Assembly: GCA_016235595.1 (NCBI GenBank)
Contig: JACRJX010000008.1
Span: 231,092 to 295,091 of the forward strand
Direction: 5' to 3'
DNA from: Verrucomicrobiota bacterium
GTDB lineage: Bacteria > Verrucomicrobiota > Verrucomicrobiia > CAIQCK01
Length of the DNA stretch: 64,000 nucleotides
Shown here: in pieces, positions 36,484-45,262 of the stretch
How positions within the stretch are numbered: the first letter of the stretch is position 1
Layout of the letters: each line of letters begins with the position of its first letter
Made by a program: the position numbers and the translations under genes
Notes under the pieces: generated by a model
Told to the model about the DNA's origin: nothing
Databases searched by the model: none
The model's input: the letters and a program-made list of their open reading frames with translations, nothing else

Positions 36484-36595
36484 TTCGTATGGGTTTTACG
36501 GAAATCTGACCACTTCGGACGGCCTGATTGAATGCGTCAATATTCCCCCCGCTCAGTATGCGCTCAAATCCTGAGGCACCCGGAGTTAATGAAAT

Positions 36596-36766
36596 GGGGG
36601 TCAGATCTCAACATCAGACATATTCCTCCAACGACTCCAAGAATCGCAACCGATCCTTGTCGTCGCGGAACGTCCGTTCATCATTTCGATTCTCAGCGGC
36701 CGTGCCATGCCTGGGAGAATCTGCCAACGTTCGTTTCGGGTCAAGTGATATGCCTGATGTTGCAGA
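36596..36766 (-). pseudogene. REP-associated tyrosine transposase (IS200-like) N-terminal remnant 1
   Basis: On the minus strand an ATG at 36708 begins MARPLRIE, the typical start of RAYT transposases. An internal deletion then removes the catalytic His region. A shifted frame continues with RTFRDDKDRLRFLESL and stops at 36614. Inverted ends with TCTCAACATCAGACATAT lie on both sides. It is related to 40280-40491 but carries a different lesion. Confidence 0.7.
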
Positions 36767-36834
36767 ACCAAGTCGGGAGAGGGTATGCTCGTCAACATGG
36801 CCGGAGAGCGAACTCGATTACAGAAGGAGGCCTT

Positions 36835-38166
36835 ATGAAGCGGGAGAAGAAAACCCAGATTTCAGATTTCCGCTACGCAACCGGCGCGGCCAAGATCGGC
36901 TGGCCAGCGGTCGGCGAGCCCATGCGGCTGGACGACGTGATGAAGGTCGTCGAGTTCCTGGTGCCCGTGGCCCCGGACGGTCAGGCCGCTTACCGCCGCA
37001 AGCTGGCCGATGTGCGGCGGGCAATCGGCGGACTGGCGGCCACCGGAAACCTGGCCACCAAGCTCACGCTGGGAAACCGCGTGAAGGAGCTCGAACAGGC
37101 GGTCCAGAAGTATCTCAGCGTCCGGCACGCCTTGTTCCTGACCAATGCCACGGCCGGGTTCGAGATCGCCTACAAGATGGCCGGCCTGGCCCCAGGCGAC
37201 GAGGTGATTGTGCCGGCCATCACCTTCATCGCCACGATTGTCTACCCGCTCTCGATCGGCGCCAAGGTGGTGCTGGCGGATCTGGATCCGCGGACGCTCA
37301 ACATCGACCCGGCCGACGTGGCACGAAAGATCACGCACCGCACGCGGATGATCGTGCCGGTCCACATTGGCGGCTGGCCGGTGGACATGGCGCCAATCAT
37401 GCGCCTGGCCCGGCAACACGGCCTGATCGTTTTGGAGGACGCGGCCCACGGGTTCGGCGGCAGTTATCGCGGCCGGCGTCTGGGCACGATCGGCCATTTC
37501 GGCGCCTACAGTTTCCACGAGGTCAAGAACATCAACGCCTTGGGCGAGGGTGGCATCCTCGTGACCAATACCCGGTTCGGGCATCAATTCGGCAAGAGCC
37601 GCTTCGTGGGGCTGGATCTCTCCAAAAAAATCCCCAACTGGCTCTACGACGTGGTGGCCATCGACGGCATGCGCGGCCCATTCGTGGCCGGCAACCACTC
37701 GGCCACGGAGATCCAGGCGGTGGCCCTCGGGAGCCAGTTGCATCGGGTGGACGAGATCATCGCGGTCCGGCGCGCGGCTGCCCGGGAACTCAATCGCCGC
37801 TTCCAACACGTGCCCGGTCTGCGCGGCACGCCCATGGACCACGGCACGACCCGGGGAACGCATCACCTCTACCAGTTGCAAATCGACCCACAGGTTGTCG
37901 GAGCCGACATCCAGGATTTGAAGCGCAAGCTGACCGAGCGCGGGGTGACGCAGATCCCGCACTTCGGCCCGCTCTACAAGTTCCAGATCTTGCGGCAACT
38001 GGGCTACGATACGGCGGCCATCGAGGCAAGCTGCCCGGTCTGCGAGGATTTGTTCAACCACCGCTTCACCCACCTGCCGATCTACGGGCTCTCGGCCAAG
38101 CAGATCCGGTACTTGGGCGATGCGGTCATCGAAAGCGTTGCGGAGCTGCGCCGGGGAGCCGCGTGA
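36835..38166 (+). CDS. DegT/DnrJ/EryC1/StrS family aminotransferase
   Basis: 443 residues from ATG 36835, with a perfect AAGGAGG four bases upstream (36825-36831). It is a PLP-dependent sugar-aminotransferase-type enzyme. Motifs: LTNATAGFEIAYKMAGLAPGDEV, VPAITFIAT, LEDAAHGFGGSYRG, and the PLP lysine in SFHEVKNINALGEGG. The family makes amino sugars for surface polysaccharides or antibiotics, but an overlapping APC amino-acid permease follows and no sugar-nucleotide gene is near, so the natural substrate may be a small keto acid or amine. The 60-residue N-terminal extension before the core is unusual. Confidence 0.9.
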   Translation: MKREKKTQISDFRYATGAAKIGWPAVGEPMRLDDVMKVVEFLVPVAPDGQAAYRRKLADVRRAIGGLAATGNLATKLTLGNRVKELEQAVQKYLSVRHALFLTNATAGFEIAYKMAGLAPGDEVIVPAITFIATIVYPLSIGAKVVLADLDPRTLNIDPADVARKITHRTRMIVPVHIGGWPVDMAPIMRLARQHGLIVLEDAAHGFGGSYRGRRLGTIGHFGAYSFHEVKNINALGEGGILVTNTRFGHQFGKSRFVGLDLSKKIPNWLYDVVAIDGMRGPFVAGNHSATEIQAVALGSQLHRVDEIIAVRRAAARELNRRFQHVPGLRGTPMDHGTTRGTHHLYQLQIDPQVVGADIQDLKRKLTERGVTQIPHFGPLYKFQILRQLGYDTAAIEASCPVCEDLFNHRFTHLPIYGLSAKQIRYLGDAVIESVAELRRGAA

Positions 38167-39515
38167 GCGACGCTTCGCGAAAACTGCAGCGCGTGCTCGG
38201 GCTGAATGACCTGGTATTCTACGGCCTTGTGCTCCTGCAGCCGGTGGGCATCATGGGTCTCTATGGCGTCGCCACGGCAAGGTCGCATGGCCACACATCC
38301 ACCTCGATCCTGATCGCCATGGGGGCCATGTTGGTCACGTCGGTGAGCTACGGCCGCATGGCCGCGCTCTACCCGTCGGCAGGCTCGGCCTACACTTACG
38401 TGGGTCGCGGACTGAACCCGCACCTGGGCTTCCTCGCCGGTTGGACGATGGTGATGGACTACGTGATCATCCCCGTCGTGAACGTGATCTACGGCGCGCT
38501 CAGCGCCGAGCGGCTCGTGCCGGTCGTTCCGTATTGGGCTTGGGTTCTCGTTTTCGCGCTGGGCATGACCGTGCTGAACGCCCGGGGCATCCGCGCCACC
38601 GCGCGGGCCAATCAAATCCTCATGGCCGCGATGGTGGTGGTGGCGGCGGCGTTCGTCGTTGCGGCGGTGCGTCATCTGTTCCACACCGCAGGCTGGCCGG
38701 GGCTGGTGTCGCTGGCCCCGTTCTACAATCCAGCCACGTTCAACTTCGGCGATGTGTGCATGGCCACGTCGTTTGCGGCGGCCGCTTATGTCGGCTTCGA
38801 CGGCATCACCACGCTCGCCGAAGACGCTCGCGAGCCAAAGCGGACCGTGCCCCTGGCCACCGTGCTGGTCTGTCTGGTGACAGGACTGACCGCGATCCTC
38901 CTGGCGTATCTGGCCCAGCGAGTTTCTCCCGATCTCCGGAAGTTCACCAACGAAGAGACGATGTTCATGGACATCGCCACGGTGGTGGGCGGGCCGTGGC
39001 TCTTCAGCGCCATCGCGGTGATCATGGCGGTGACGTGCTTCGGCAGCGGGCTGACCAGCCAGGTCGGCGCAGCACGATTGCTCTATAGCATGGGGCGCGA
39101 CAACGTGCTGCCTCGAGCCGTGTTTGGCCGGCTCGATTCTCACAACGCGCCGACGCTGAATATCTGGTTGATCGGCCTGCTGGCGCTGGGCGGCGCGTTC
39201 GTGCTGAACTACGAACGGGCCACCGAGCTGGTCAACTTCGGGGCCTTCCTGGCCTTCATGGGTGTGAACGCCGCAGCCATCCGCACGTTCTGGTTTAATC
39301 CGCCCCCGGGTCATCGCCGCAAATGGCTGACCGACTTGATGGTGCCCGCAATAGCATTGGTGTTCTGCTTCTGGATATGGTGGAGCCTGCCCAAACCGGC
39401 AAGAATCGCGGGCGGCATCTGGTTCGCCGTAGGCGTGCTCTATGCCGCGATCCAGACCCGTGGATTCCGCCGCCGCCCCGCCATGCTCGATTTCGGCGAC
39501 GCAAACCGCGCATAA
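38163..39515 (+). CDS. APC superfamily amino acid permease
   Basis: 450 residues with a GTG start that overlaps the aminotransferase stop (GTGA), so coupling is expected. About 12 transmembrane segments are visible. The family pattern is present: GLNDLVFYGLVLLQPVG at the start, SYGRMAALYPSAGSAYTY in helix 2-3, FAAAAYVGFDGITTLAEDAREPKRTVP in the middle and GAARLLYSMGRDNVLPR. It imports amino acids or polyamine-like amines. Coupling with a PLP aminotransferase suggests uptake and deamination of the same compound. Confidence 0.9.
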   Translation: MSDASRKLQRVLGLNDLVFYGLVLLQPVGIMGLYGVATARSHGHTSTSILIAMGAMLVTSVSYGRMAALYPSAGSAYTYVGRGLNPHLGFLAGWTMVMDYVIIPVVNVIYGALSAERLVPVVPYWAWVLVFALGMTVLNARGIRATARANQILMAAMVVVAAAFVVAAVRHLFHTAGWPGLVSLAPFYNPATFNFGDVCMATSFAAAAYVGFDGITTLAEDAREPKRTVPLATVLVCLVTGLTAILLAYLAQRVSPDLRKFTNEETMFMDIATVVGGPWLFSAIAVIMAVTCFGSGLTSQVGAARLLYSMGRDNVLPRAVFGRLDSHNAPTLNIWLIGLLALGGAFVLNYERATELVNFGAFLAFMGVNAAAIRTFWFNPPPGHRRKWLTDLMVPAIALVFCFWIWWSLPKPARIAGGIWFAVGVLYAAIQTRGFRRRPAMLDFGDANRA

Positions 39516-39544
39516 GGATTTGCAGATGTTCTCCGTTTTCGTCT

Positions 39545-39790
39545 TCCGACTGACCGCACTTTGACAGGATTGGCAGGATTTACAGGATGCTCTTTATCCT
39601 GTTCATCCTGTCCTCCTGTCCCCCGTCCTCCGACTGATTGCTGTTCTCAGTTTCTGGCTGACTTCTGACCTCAGACTTCTGTCCTCGATGGAGGAATCAG
39701 GTCTCAACCTCAGACATTCTTTTCATCACCTCCGCCATCGCCTGCTTGCGCCGGTCAAATACTGAATCCAAAGATGTGATCCCGATTTCT
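39545..39790. repeat. ACAGGAT/ATCCTGT repeat plus transposase 3' remnant, copy 2
   Basis: Near-identical in layout to 35113-35340: the same CCGACTGACCGCACT lead, the GACAGGAT...ATCCTGTC hairpin (39562-39612), then GGTCTCAACCTCAGACAT and the reverse-strand tail. It starts about 30 bp after the APC permease stop. Confidence 0.75.
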
Positions 39791-39853
39791 CTGATTCCCA
39801 CCCTCCTCGATGTTCTTCCGATGTCTGAAGCTAAGAACTTGGTGTGGAATAGA

Positions 39854-40270
39854 TTATTCGTTGCCGATCTTTCCAGGGTGCGCTGGTCTTTCGTCGGGTA
39901 CTTTGCTCAATATTTCCATATCGTCTTTAGAAAACTTCACTGTAAAGTCTTTAGAGTACTTTTTAATTCGCCATAGTAAATACTTGGCATATAACTCTTT
40001 TTTATACTTCGTCGAACACAGCCGAATAACGGTAGGCAACATCTGTTCATCGAGGCTAGCTAGCAGTTTCACCTGATTGGTTTCTCGAAGCGACACAGCA
40101 ATGGCTAGTTCGAAGCCGCAATAAACAAGTACGGTGTCATTTTCGCGATCCCGCATCTGTTTAAGCTCGTTTTCTAATGGCAATATGTTGCCCAAATACA
40201 GACACATCGCAATCGCTCCTCCGCTTAAAGAACAAGCCAAGATCATGTAGAATAATGATTTAGTTTTCAT
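39854..40270 (-). CDS. Hypothetical membrane-anchored protein
   Basis: 138 residues. The N-terminus (MKTKSLFYMILACSLSGGAIAMCLYLG) is a signal anchor; the rest is a charged, helical, probably periplasmic domain with many Lys and Glu (SKDFTVKFSKDDMEIL). No family recognised. By eye it is markedly A+T-rich compared with the flanking permease and propeller genes and is bounded by repeat elements on both sides, which points to acquired DNA. Confidence 0.6.
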   Translation of the reverse strand: MKTKSLFYMILACSLSGGAIAMCLYLGNILPLENELKQMRDRENDTVLVYCGFELAIAVSLRETNQVKLLASLDEQMLPTVIRLCSTKYKKELYAKYLLWRIKKYSKDFTVKFSKDDMEILSKVPDERPAHPGKIGNE

Positions 40271-40279
40271 TAGTTTCGC

Positions 40280-40491
40280 GGGTCAGGACTCAACATCAGA
40301 CATATCCCTCCAACAACTAGAGAAATCGCAGCCGACCCTTGTCGTCGCGGAACGTCCGCTTGCGTTCATTGCCCCAGGCAGTGACGTGATAGCATCCGCT
40401 CATCATATCGATTCTCAGCGGCCGTGCCATGTCTGCGAGAATCTGCCAACGCTCGTTTTAGGTCAAGCGATATGCCTGATGTTGAGACCTA
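40280..40491 (-). pseudogene. REP-associated tyrosine transposase (IS200-like) N-terminal remnant 2
   Basis: Read from ATG 40430 on the minus strand: MARPLRID, then GCYHVTAWGNERKRTFRDD, typical of RAYT proteins including the YHVT strand, ending at an in-frame TAG at 40317. A full-length protein would be several times longer. Inverted ends with CTCAACATCAGACATAT and its partner flank the piece, so it resembles a non-autonomous derivative of the same family as 36596-36766. Confidence 0.75.
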
Positions 40492-40505
40492 GCCCCCATG
40501 GTTCG

Positions 40506-41531
40506 TCATCTGCGGAAGGGAAGCGGAGCCCAGTCGGGTTCCTTGTTCGAATTACCGTCGGTGGTGACCAGCACGAAGCGGTTGGTGCCGTTGGCGTCGG
40601 CAACGCAAATGTTCCAGCCGGGCGCCTCGACGCCGACGATCGCCAGCGGCAGGGCAAACTTCCTCTCCGACTTCGGGCCTCTGCTGAACGCGATGTGGCG
40701 TCCATCGGGCGACCAATCGGCATGATAAACCTGCACCGGGTCCTTGCTGGTGACGACAAAGCGGGGGTTGATGACCTTCGCCTCCGGCCCGCTGAAGTCC
40801 AGGTCCGCGACGCTTATCGTGAAGTCGCTCGAGTTCCACACGATGCGCTTGCCGTCGGGACTGATGTCAGGCCGGCAGCCGCCGATGCGCTTGCCGTCGG
40901 CATAGTTGAGTCTGAGAACTTCCTTCCCCTGCGCCGCAACCGCCAGGATGGCATGATTGTGGCCCAACGCCCCGGAAACGGTCGCGAGAATCCACTTCTC
41001 GTCCGGTGTCCAACAGAGATTGTAGAGGTGTTCAAGCTCCGGGTTGGGGTGAGGCGTGGCGCGACGCGTGGCGAGGTCATAGACGCACAATCCCTTCCCG
41101 GCGGGGTCGCGGATGTTGAACTGCTCCTTCTCGTCGGGGATGTAGCAGAGGGCGGCGCCTGTTCGATTCCAGAACGGCCATCGAGCGTGTTTGGCGACAA
41201 GCGTCCGGCCCGTGCCGTCCTTGTTCATCAGCCAGACACTGCGCACCTTTTCATCGTATTCACCCTCGTCCACAATGAAGGCGATCTTGCTGCCATCGGG
41301 CGAGACCTGAGGAAAACACTCGTGAATGTTTGGGGTTTGGGTGAGGTTGACCGGTTGCGAGCCATCGGCGTTGATCTGGTAGAGCTCCCAGTTGCCGTCG
41401 CGATAGGTCTCGTAAACGATCTTGTAGGGAACCTTCTTGAGTTCTTCGCGAAGATCTTCGGCAGCCCACGCCGGGACGGCGGCGATGCACGCCACTCCCG
41501 CCGCAACCAAAACTCCAATCGCCAATCTCAA
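40506..41531 (-). CDS. Exported TolB-like beta-propeller protein
   Basis: 341 residues with a signal peptide (MRLAIGVLVAAGVACIAAV, cleavage after AWAAE). Repeated blade motifs of the PD40/WD40-like type are visible: FPQVSPDGSKIAFI, LCWTPDEKWILATV, RPDISPDGKRIVWNS and HADWSPDGRHIAFS. This gives about six blades. Such proteins are periplasmic and act in binding or scaffolding; a specific function cannot be given. It may be monocistronic, with repeats on both sides. Confidence 0.85.
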   Translation of the reverse strand: MRLAIGVLVAAGVACIAAVPAWAAEDLREELKKVPYKIVYETYRDGNWELYQINADGSQPVNLTQTPNIHECFPQVSPDGSKIAFIVDEGEYDEKVRSVWLMNKDGTGRTLVAKHARWPFWNRTGAALCYIPDEKEQFNIRDPAGKGLCVYDLATRRATPHPNPELEHLYNLCWTPDEKWILATVSGALGHNHAILAVAAQGKEVLRLNYADGKRIGGCRPDISPDGKRIVWNSSDFTISVADLDFSGPEAKVINPRFVVTSKDPVQVYHADWSPDGRHIAFSRGPKSERKFALPLAIVGVEAPGWNICVADANGTNRFVLVTTDGNSNKEPDWAPLPFRR

Positions 41532-41668
41532 AGCCCTAACCTCCGATCTCCGCTCTCATCCAACCCATCAGATTTCTACGCATGAATCTCATGGTCGAAA
41601 ACACCATGAGCGATGATACCTGAAAAAGACATTCCTGCAATTAACCGTGATGAGCTTTCAGTCTTCAT

Positions 41669-41790
41669 CTTCCGACTGACCGCACTCTGACAGGATTGGC
41701 AGGATTCACAGGATGGTTTTATCCTGTCTATCCTGTTCATCCTGTCCTCCGTCTTCTGACTGATCGCTAATGAGATGGGGGGTAGGTCTC
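41669..41790. repeat. ACAGGAT/ATCCTGT repeat, copy 3
   Basis: Same CCGACTGACCGCACT lead and GACAGGAT...ATCCTGTC core as the copies at 35.1 and 39.5 kb, here with an extra ATCCTGT unit, and ending in GGTCTCAAC. It lies upstream of both flanking propeller genes, in the 300-bp gap between their starts, which holds nothing else recognisable. Confidence 0.75.
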
Positions 41791-41836
41791 AACTGTGCAG
41801 TGTGCCAATTGTGTGCGCTTCCTTGGAAGAATTGAA

Positions 41837-43141
41837 ATGACGAAGCAGATTCAGTCAACTATCGTCAGAAATATGAAGCGCTTGAACAGATTGGCGGCAA
41901 CGGCCGCAACGGTGGCGATGGCATTCGTGGCACAGGCGGCCCCTAATCAGGGGGATTGGACGGAATTTCGCGGGTCCACCGGCCAGGGCCTTTCGACAGC
42001 GAAGAATCTTCCCATTGAATGGTCTGCGGCAAAGAACGTCGCTTGGAAGCAGGCGATTCCCGGGCTCGGCTGGTCGTCTCCAGTCGTCCGGCGGGGACGA
42101 GTCTTCCTTACCACCGCCGAGACCGACGGCGAGGGCGGGCCGTCCCTGCGCGCGCTATGCCTGGACGCGGCCACAGGGCTGGTGATGTGGAATACCGAGG
42201 TATTCAAATCCACCGAGACCCAAGCGAAGCCCATGAATGGCAAGAACAGCCACGCCAGTCCGACGCCGGTGCTGGAGGACAGTCGTCTTTATGTTCATTT
42301 TGGGCACAACGGCACCGCCTGCCTGGACCTCGACGGCAAAATCGTTTGGCGCATGAACAGCCTGCGCTACCCTCCCACGCATGGCAACGGTGGTTCCCCT
42401 ATTCTGGTGGGTGACAAGCTGGTCTATTGCGCCGATGCAGCTTCCGACCCCTCTATCGTGGCCTTGGATAAAGCAACCGGGAAAGTCCGCTGGAAGGTGA
42501 AGCGCGAGACGCAGGCCAAAAACAAGTTTTCGTTCAGCACACCGCTCCTCATCACGGTGAAAGGTCAGCCACAAATCATCTGCCCGGGCAGTGGTGTGGT
42601 GTCAGCCCTTGACCCCAAGGATGGCCATGAAATCTGGCGCGTGTGCTATGGCAACGGGTATTCCGTGGTTCCGCGGCCGGTGTTTGGCCAAGGCCTGGTT
42701 TTCATCAGCACCGGCTTCAACCGCGCGGACATCCTCGCCATCCGTCCGGATGGCCGCGGCGATGTGACGGACACGCATGTTGCCTGGCGAGCCACCAAGG
42801 GAGCGCCGCTGACCCCCTCGATGCTGCTGGTTGACCAAGAGCTCTATGCGGTCTCGGATGATGGACTGGTGAGTTGTTTCGATGCCAAAACCGGCAAGGT
42901 CCATTGGCAGGAACGGCTGAGAGGGAAATACTCCGCCTCGCCCTTGGCCGCCGGGGGGCGCATCTACCTGCAAGATGAGAGCGGCACAGGCACAGTCCTC
43001 AAGCCGGGAAAAACATTCACTACGCTGGCCACCAATTCCCTGGCGGAACGGTCGCTGGCTTCTTACGCAGTGGTGGACGGCGCCTTGTTCATCCGCACGG
43101 CTGAAAACCTTTATCGCATTGCCACGGCACCTTCCCAATAG
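41837..43141 (+). CDS. Exported PQQ-like beta-propeller protein
   Basis: 434 residues from ATG 41837 (GGAAG upstream); ATG 41873 would put the signal peptide (MKRLNRLAATAATVAMAF) at the exact N-terminus and is equally plausible. The mature protein has PQQ_2-type blades: DWTEFRGSTGQGL, NVAWKQAIPGLGWSSPVV, VALDKATGKVRWKVKR and VSCFDAKTGKVHWQERL. This family is common in Planctomycetes and Verrucomicrobia as periplasmic propellers; PQQ binding is not implied. Its 3' end is 52 bp from the convergent nicotinamidase gene. Confidence 0.88.
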   Translation: MTKQIQSTIVRNMKRLNRLAATAATVAMAFVAQAAPNQGDWTEFRGSTGQGLSTAKNLPIEWSAAKNVAWKQAIPGLGWSSPVVRRGRVFLTTAETDGEGGPSLRALCLDAATGLVMWNTEVFKSTETQAKPMNGKNSHASPTPVLEDSRLYVHFGHNGTACLDLDGKIVWRMNSLRYPPTHGNGGSPILVGDKLVYCADAASDPSIVALDKATGKVRWKVKRETQAKNKFSFSTPLLITVKGQPQIICPGSGVVSALDPKDGHEIWRVCYGNGYSVVPRPVFGQGLVFISTGFNRADILAIRPDGRGDVTDTHVAWRATKGAPLTPSMLLVDQELYAVSDDGLVSCFDAKTGKVHWQERLRGKYSASPLAAGGRIYLQDESGTGTVLKPGKTFTTLATNSLAERSLASYAVVDGALFIRTAENLYRIATAPSQ

Positions 43142-43193
43142 GAAATCACCCGTCGTCGCGGGGGGAGCATTGGTGTGTTTCCAGACAAACACG

Positions 43194-43814
43194 CTACTGT
43201 TTCAACAAGTGTGCACTTTGCACCACGACGATGCCTGCGCGTTTTGCTTCCTCAATGGCTTTCTCCACATCGCCGGGACGCAGATTCACTCCTCGACTGG
43301 CGTCCTCGATGAGATGAGTCTTGAATCCCATTTCCGCCGCATCCAAAGCCGTGAACTTCACACAGTAATCCGTCGCCAGACCACAGACGAAAACCTCTGC
43401 GACGCCCTGCGCCTTCAGCCATTCGCCCAGACCGGTGGACTTGCGATGGCCGTTGTCAAAAAAGCCGCTGTAGCTATCGATGCCCGCGTCCGTGCCTTTG
43501 GGAAATACCCTGGCAATGCGATCGCGGCTCAACGTGCCGGCGAGTGCCGCTCCCTGGGTGTGTTGCACGCAATGGACGGGCCACAGTGTTTGGGCCAGGC
43601 CGTTGAGTTCGATCTGCTCAAACACCTTCTTCCCCGCGTGACTTGCCGCGAAACTGCCGTGATCGGCCGGGTGCCAATCCTGCGTGGCAACCACGAGCGG
43701 GAAAGCCGGTTGCAGTCTGTTCACGACGGGGATGACCGCGTCGCCGCCCGGCACCGCCAGCGCGCCGCCGGGCAGGAAATCGTTTTGGATATCAACCACG
43801 ATGAGTGCTTTCAT
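43194..43814 (-). CDS. pncA: Nicotinamidase/pyrazinamidase
   Basis: 206 residues. It deamidates nicotinamide to nicotinate, the first step of NAD salvage. The catalytic triad is clear: Asp8 (VVDIQNDF), Lys106 (VFPKGTD) and Cys151 (GLATDYCVKFTALDA); metal ligands Asp46 and His48 are in TQDWHP. It is the last gene of the long minus-strand NAD operon, 81 bp after the ADP-ribosylglycohydrolase. The product would be the substrate of PncB, encoded 10 kb away in the same locus. Regulation by the NrtR-like protein of this operon is likely. Confidence 0.95.
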   Translation of the reverse strand: MKALIVVDIQNDFLPGGALAVPGGDAVIPVVNRLQPAFPLVVATQDWHPADHGSFAASHAGKKVFEQIELNGLAQTLWPVHCVQHTQGAALAGTLSRDRIARVFPKGTDAGIDSYSGFFDNGHRKSTGLGEWLKAQGVAEVFVCGLATDYCVKFTALDAAEMGFKTHLIEDASRGVNLRPGDVEKAIEEAKRAGIVVVQSAHLLKQ

Positions 43815-43895
43815 GAGATGAGATATTTGCTGGTTCTAATGGTTTCTTTTTCGGTCATAAATGCTTTCGCATCCGGTCTGCTGTCAATTCGATCT

Positions 43896-44867
43896 TCATG
43901 TGATCGGAGGAGCCATGTCAGCAAAACGGTTGAACAACGACTCAACATCGTTGTGACGCAGCAGTGTCTTGCGCCATTCCTCAGGAATGGCGCTCAGCCC
44001 GTAATGTACCCCGGCCAATCCGCCGGCCACACAGCCGGTCGTGTCCGCGTCGCCGCCAAGGTTCACGGCTTTCAGGACACACTCTTCAAAGCTCGCAGTC
44101 GTCAGCAGACACCAGTGGCTGGCGTGCAACGTACTCAACACATAACCTGTGGAGGCAACCTTCTTCTCCGAAAGCGTTGCCAGGTCATCCGCCAAGACGC
44201 GTTGAAAACGAGGGAATTCAGGCGTTCGCTCATATCGTTCCGTGAATCCCACGCGGGCGGCCTGGAGAGCTGGCTGCGGTTTCCATCCCTGCAGCAGGTG
44301 ACGGACGACCCAACCATGGAACACGCATGCCATCTTCGATCTCGCGTGTCCATGCGTGATGGATGAGACGCGGTCAATCCGACCGACGAAACGGTCCACG
44401 GGATCATTCGCAAAACGCAGCACGACGGGAAGAATCCGCATCAACGAACCGTTGCCATTGCTGTATTCGTCGCAGCCGCCGGCTTGTTCGGCGGAAGTCC
44501 CGCTGGCGATTCGCATCAGCGCATCGGTGGTGGCCATGCCGATGTCGAACACGCTGCCGGTCGCAGTCCACAGCCCATCGTTCATCCACCGAACAAACCG
44601 GTTGCCCATGTCCTGCGGATCAAACTCCGAGTTCAGCAGACTATCCACCGTGCAAAGCGTGAGTGCACCGTCGTCCGACCAGGTCCCGGGCGGTTGATTG
44701 TGCGTTCCAAAGCCGCGCATGCCGGTCACCAGATCGGCCTGCACCGTCGCCCGGTCTTTGAACTCCACCGGCACGCCCAGCGCGTCGCCCACGAGGGACC
44801 CCCAGAGTCCGCCGAGGATGCGTTCCCGATGTGAGATGCTGGTTTCGATGGTTTTCTTGTCATTCAT
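43896..44867 (-). CDS. ADP-ribosylglycohydrolase family protein
   Basis: 323 residues from ATG 44867, with GGAGGG upstream and an ATGA overlap with the preceding membrane-protein gene; a longer frame to 45029 overlaps that gene and is rejected. Family features: GGLWGSLVGDALGVPVEF, the metal-binding WSDDGALTL and the C-terminal NLGGDADTTGCVAGGLAG signature. Such enzymes remove ADP-ribose from proteins, nucleic acids or O-acetyl-ADP-ribose, or act on dinitrogenase reductase. In a NAD-salvage operon a role in reversing ADP-ribosylation or recycling ADP-ribose is plausible. Confidence 0.93.
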   Translation of the reverse strand: MNDKKTIETSISHRERILGGLWGSLVGDALGVPVEFKDRATVQADLVTGMRGFGTHNQPPGTWSDDGALTLCTVDSLLNSEFDPQDMGNRFVRWMNDGLWTATGSVFDIGMATTDALMRIASGTSAEQAGGCDEYSNGNGSLMRILPVVLRFANDPVDRFVGRIDRVSSITHGHARSKMACVFHGWVVRHLLQGWKPQPALQAARVGFTERYERTPEFPRFQRVLADDLATLSEKKVASTGYVLSTLHASHWCLLTTASFEECVLKAVNLGGDADTTGCVAGGLAGVHYGLSAIPEEWRKTLLRHNDVESLFNRFADMAPPIT

Positions 44868-45262
44868 GGAATTCGTCCCTCCAAATGACCGTTTGGCTTC
44901 GGGTTCAGCCTGTCCGCAAACACTCCGTGATAGCCGGGGGCGCGCATGTTGGCGACGACCAGGCCAGCCGTGACAGGAAGCTGGCAAAACAAGACACCAG
45001 CCCAGGAGAGATGGTCGAACCAAACCCAAACGCCGACGTTCACAATGAACAACGCCGCCCAGATCAGTTCATGGCGGCGATCAATCCGAAACACATTGCA
45101 GAACAGGAAAAAGTGGCCGGCTGTAATGACCAGCATCCACCAGAGCGGGCTGTCCAGCCGCCATAGCACAACGGCTGCGCAGGTGAACACACCTATGGCC
45201 ACCGCGTCCGTGGTGGAAAACCGGAAACCCCGGTCCCGCGCTTTGTATCTCGTTTCAAACAT
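44864..45262 (-). CDS. Small membrane protein of unknown function
   Basis: 132 residues with about three or four hydrophobic helices (TTDAVAIGVFTCAAVVLW, WWMLVITAGHFFLFCNVF, ELIWAALFIVNVGVWVWF and a last one near WAGVLFCQLPVTAGLVV). No family recognised. It overlaps the gene before it by 8 bp and the gene after it by 4 bp, so it is translated as part of the NAD operon. Its role there is unknown. Confidence 0.8.
   Translation of the reverse strand: MFETRYKARDRGFRFSTTDAVAIGVFTCAAVVLWRLDSPLWWMLVITAGHFFLFCNVFRIDRRHELIWAALFIVNVGVWVWFDHLSWAGVLFCQLPVTAGLVVANMRAPGYHGVFADRLNPKPNGHLEGRIP

Noticed and set aside
36528..39515. 995-codon frame suggesting a large fusion protein ending in an APC permease
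   Set aside because: The permease starts at GTG 38163 overlapping the aminotransferase stop; everything before that in the same frame is a shadow of the DegT gene in another frame.
43896..45029. Longer start for the ADP-ribosylglycohydrolase
   Set aside because: The extra 54 residues overlap the coupled membrane-protein gene and are not family-like; ATG 44867 has GGAGGG and an ATGA junction.
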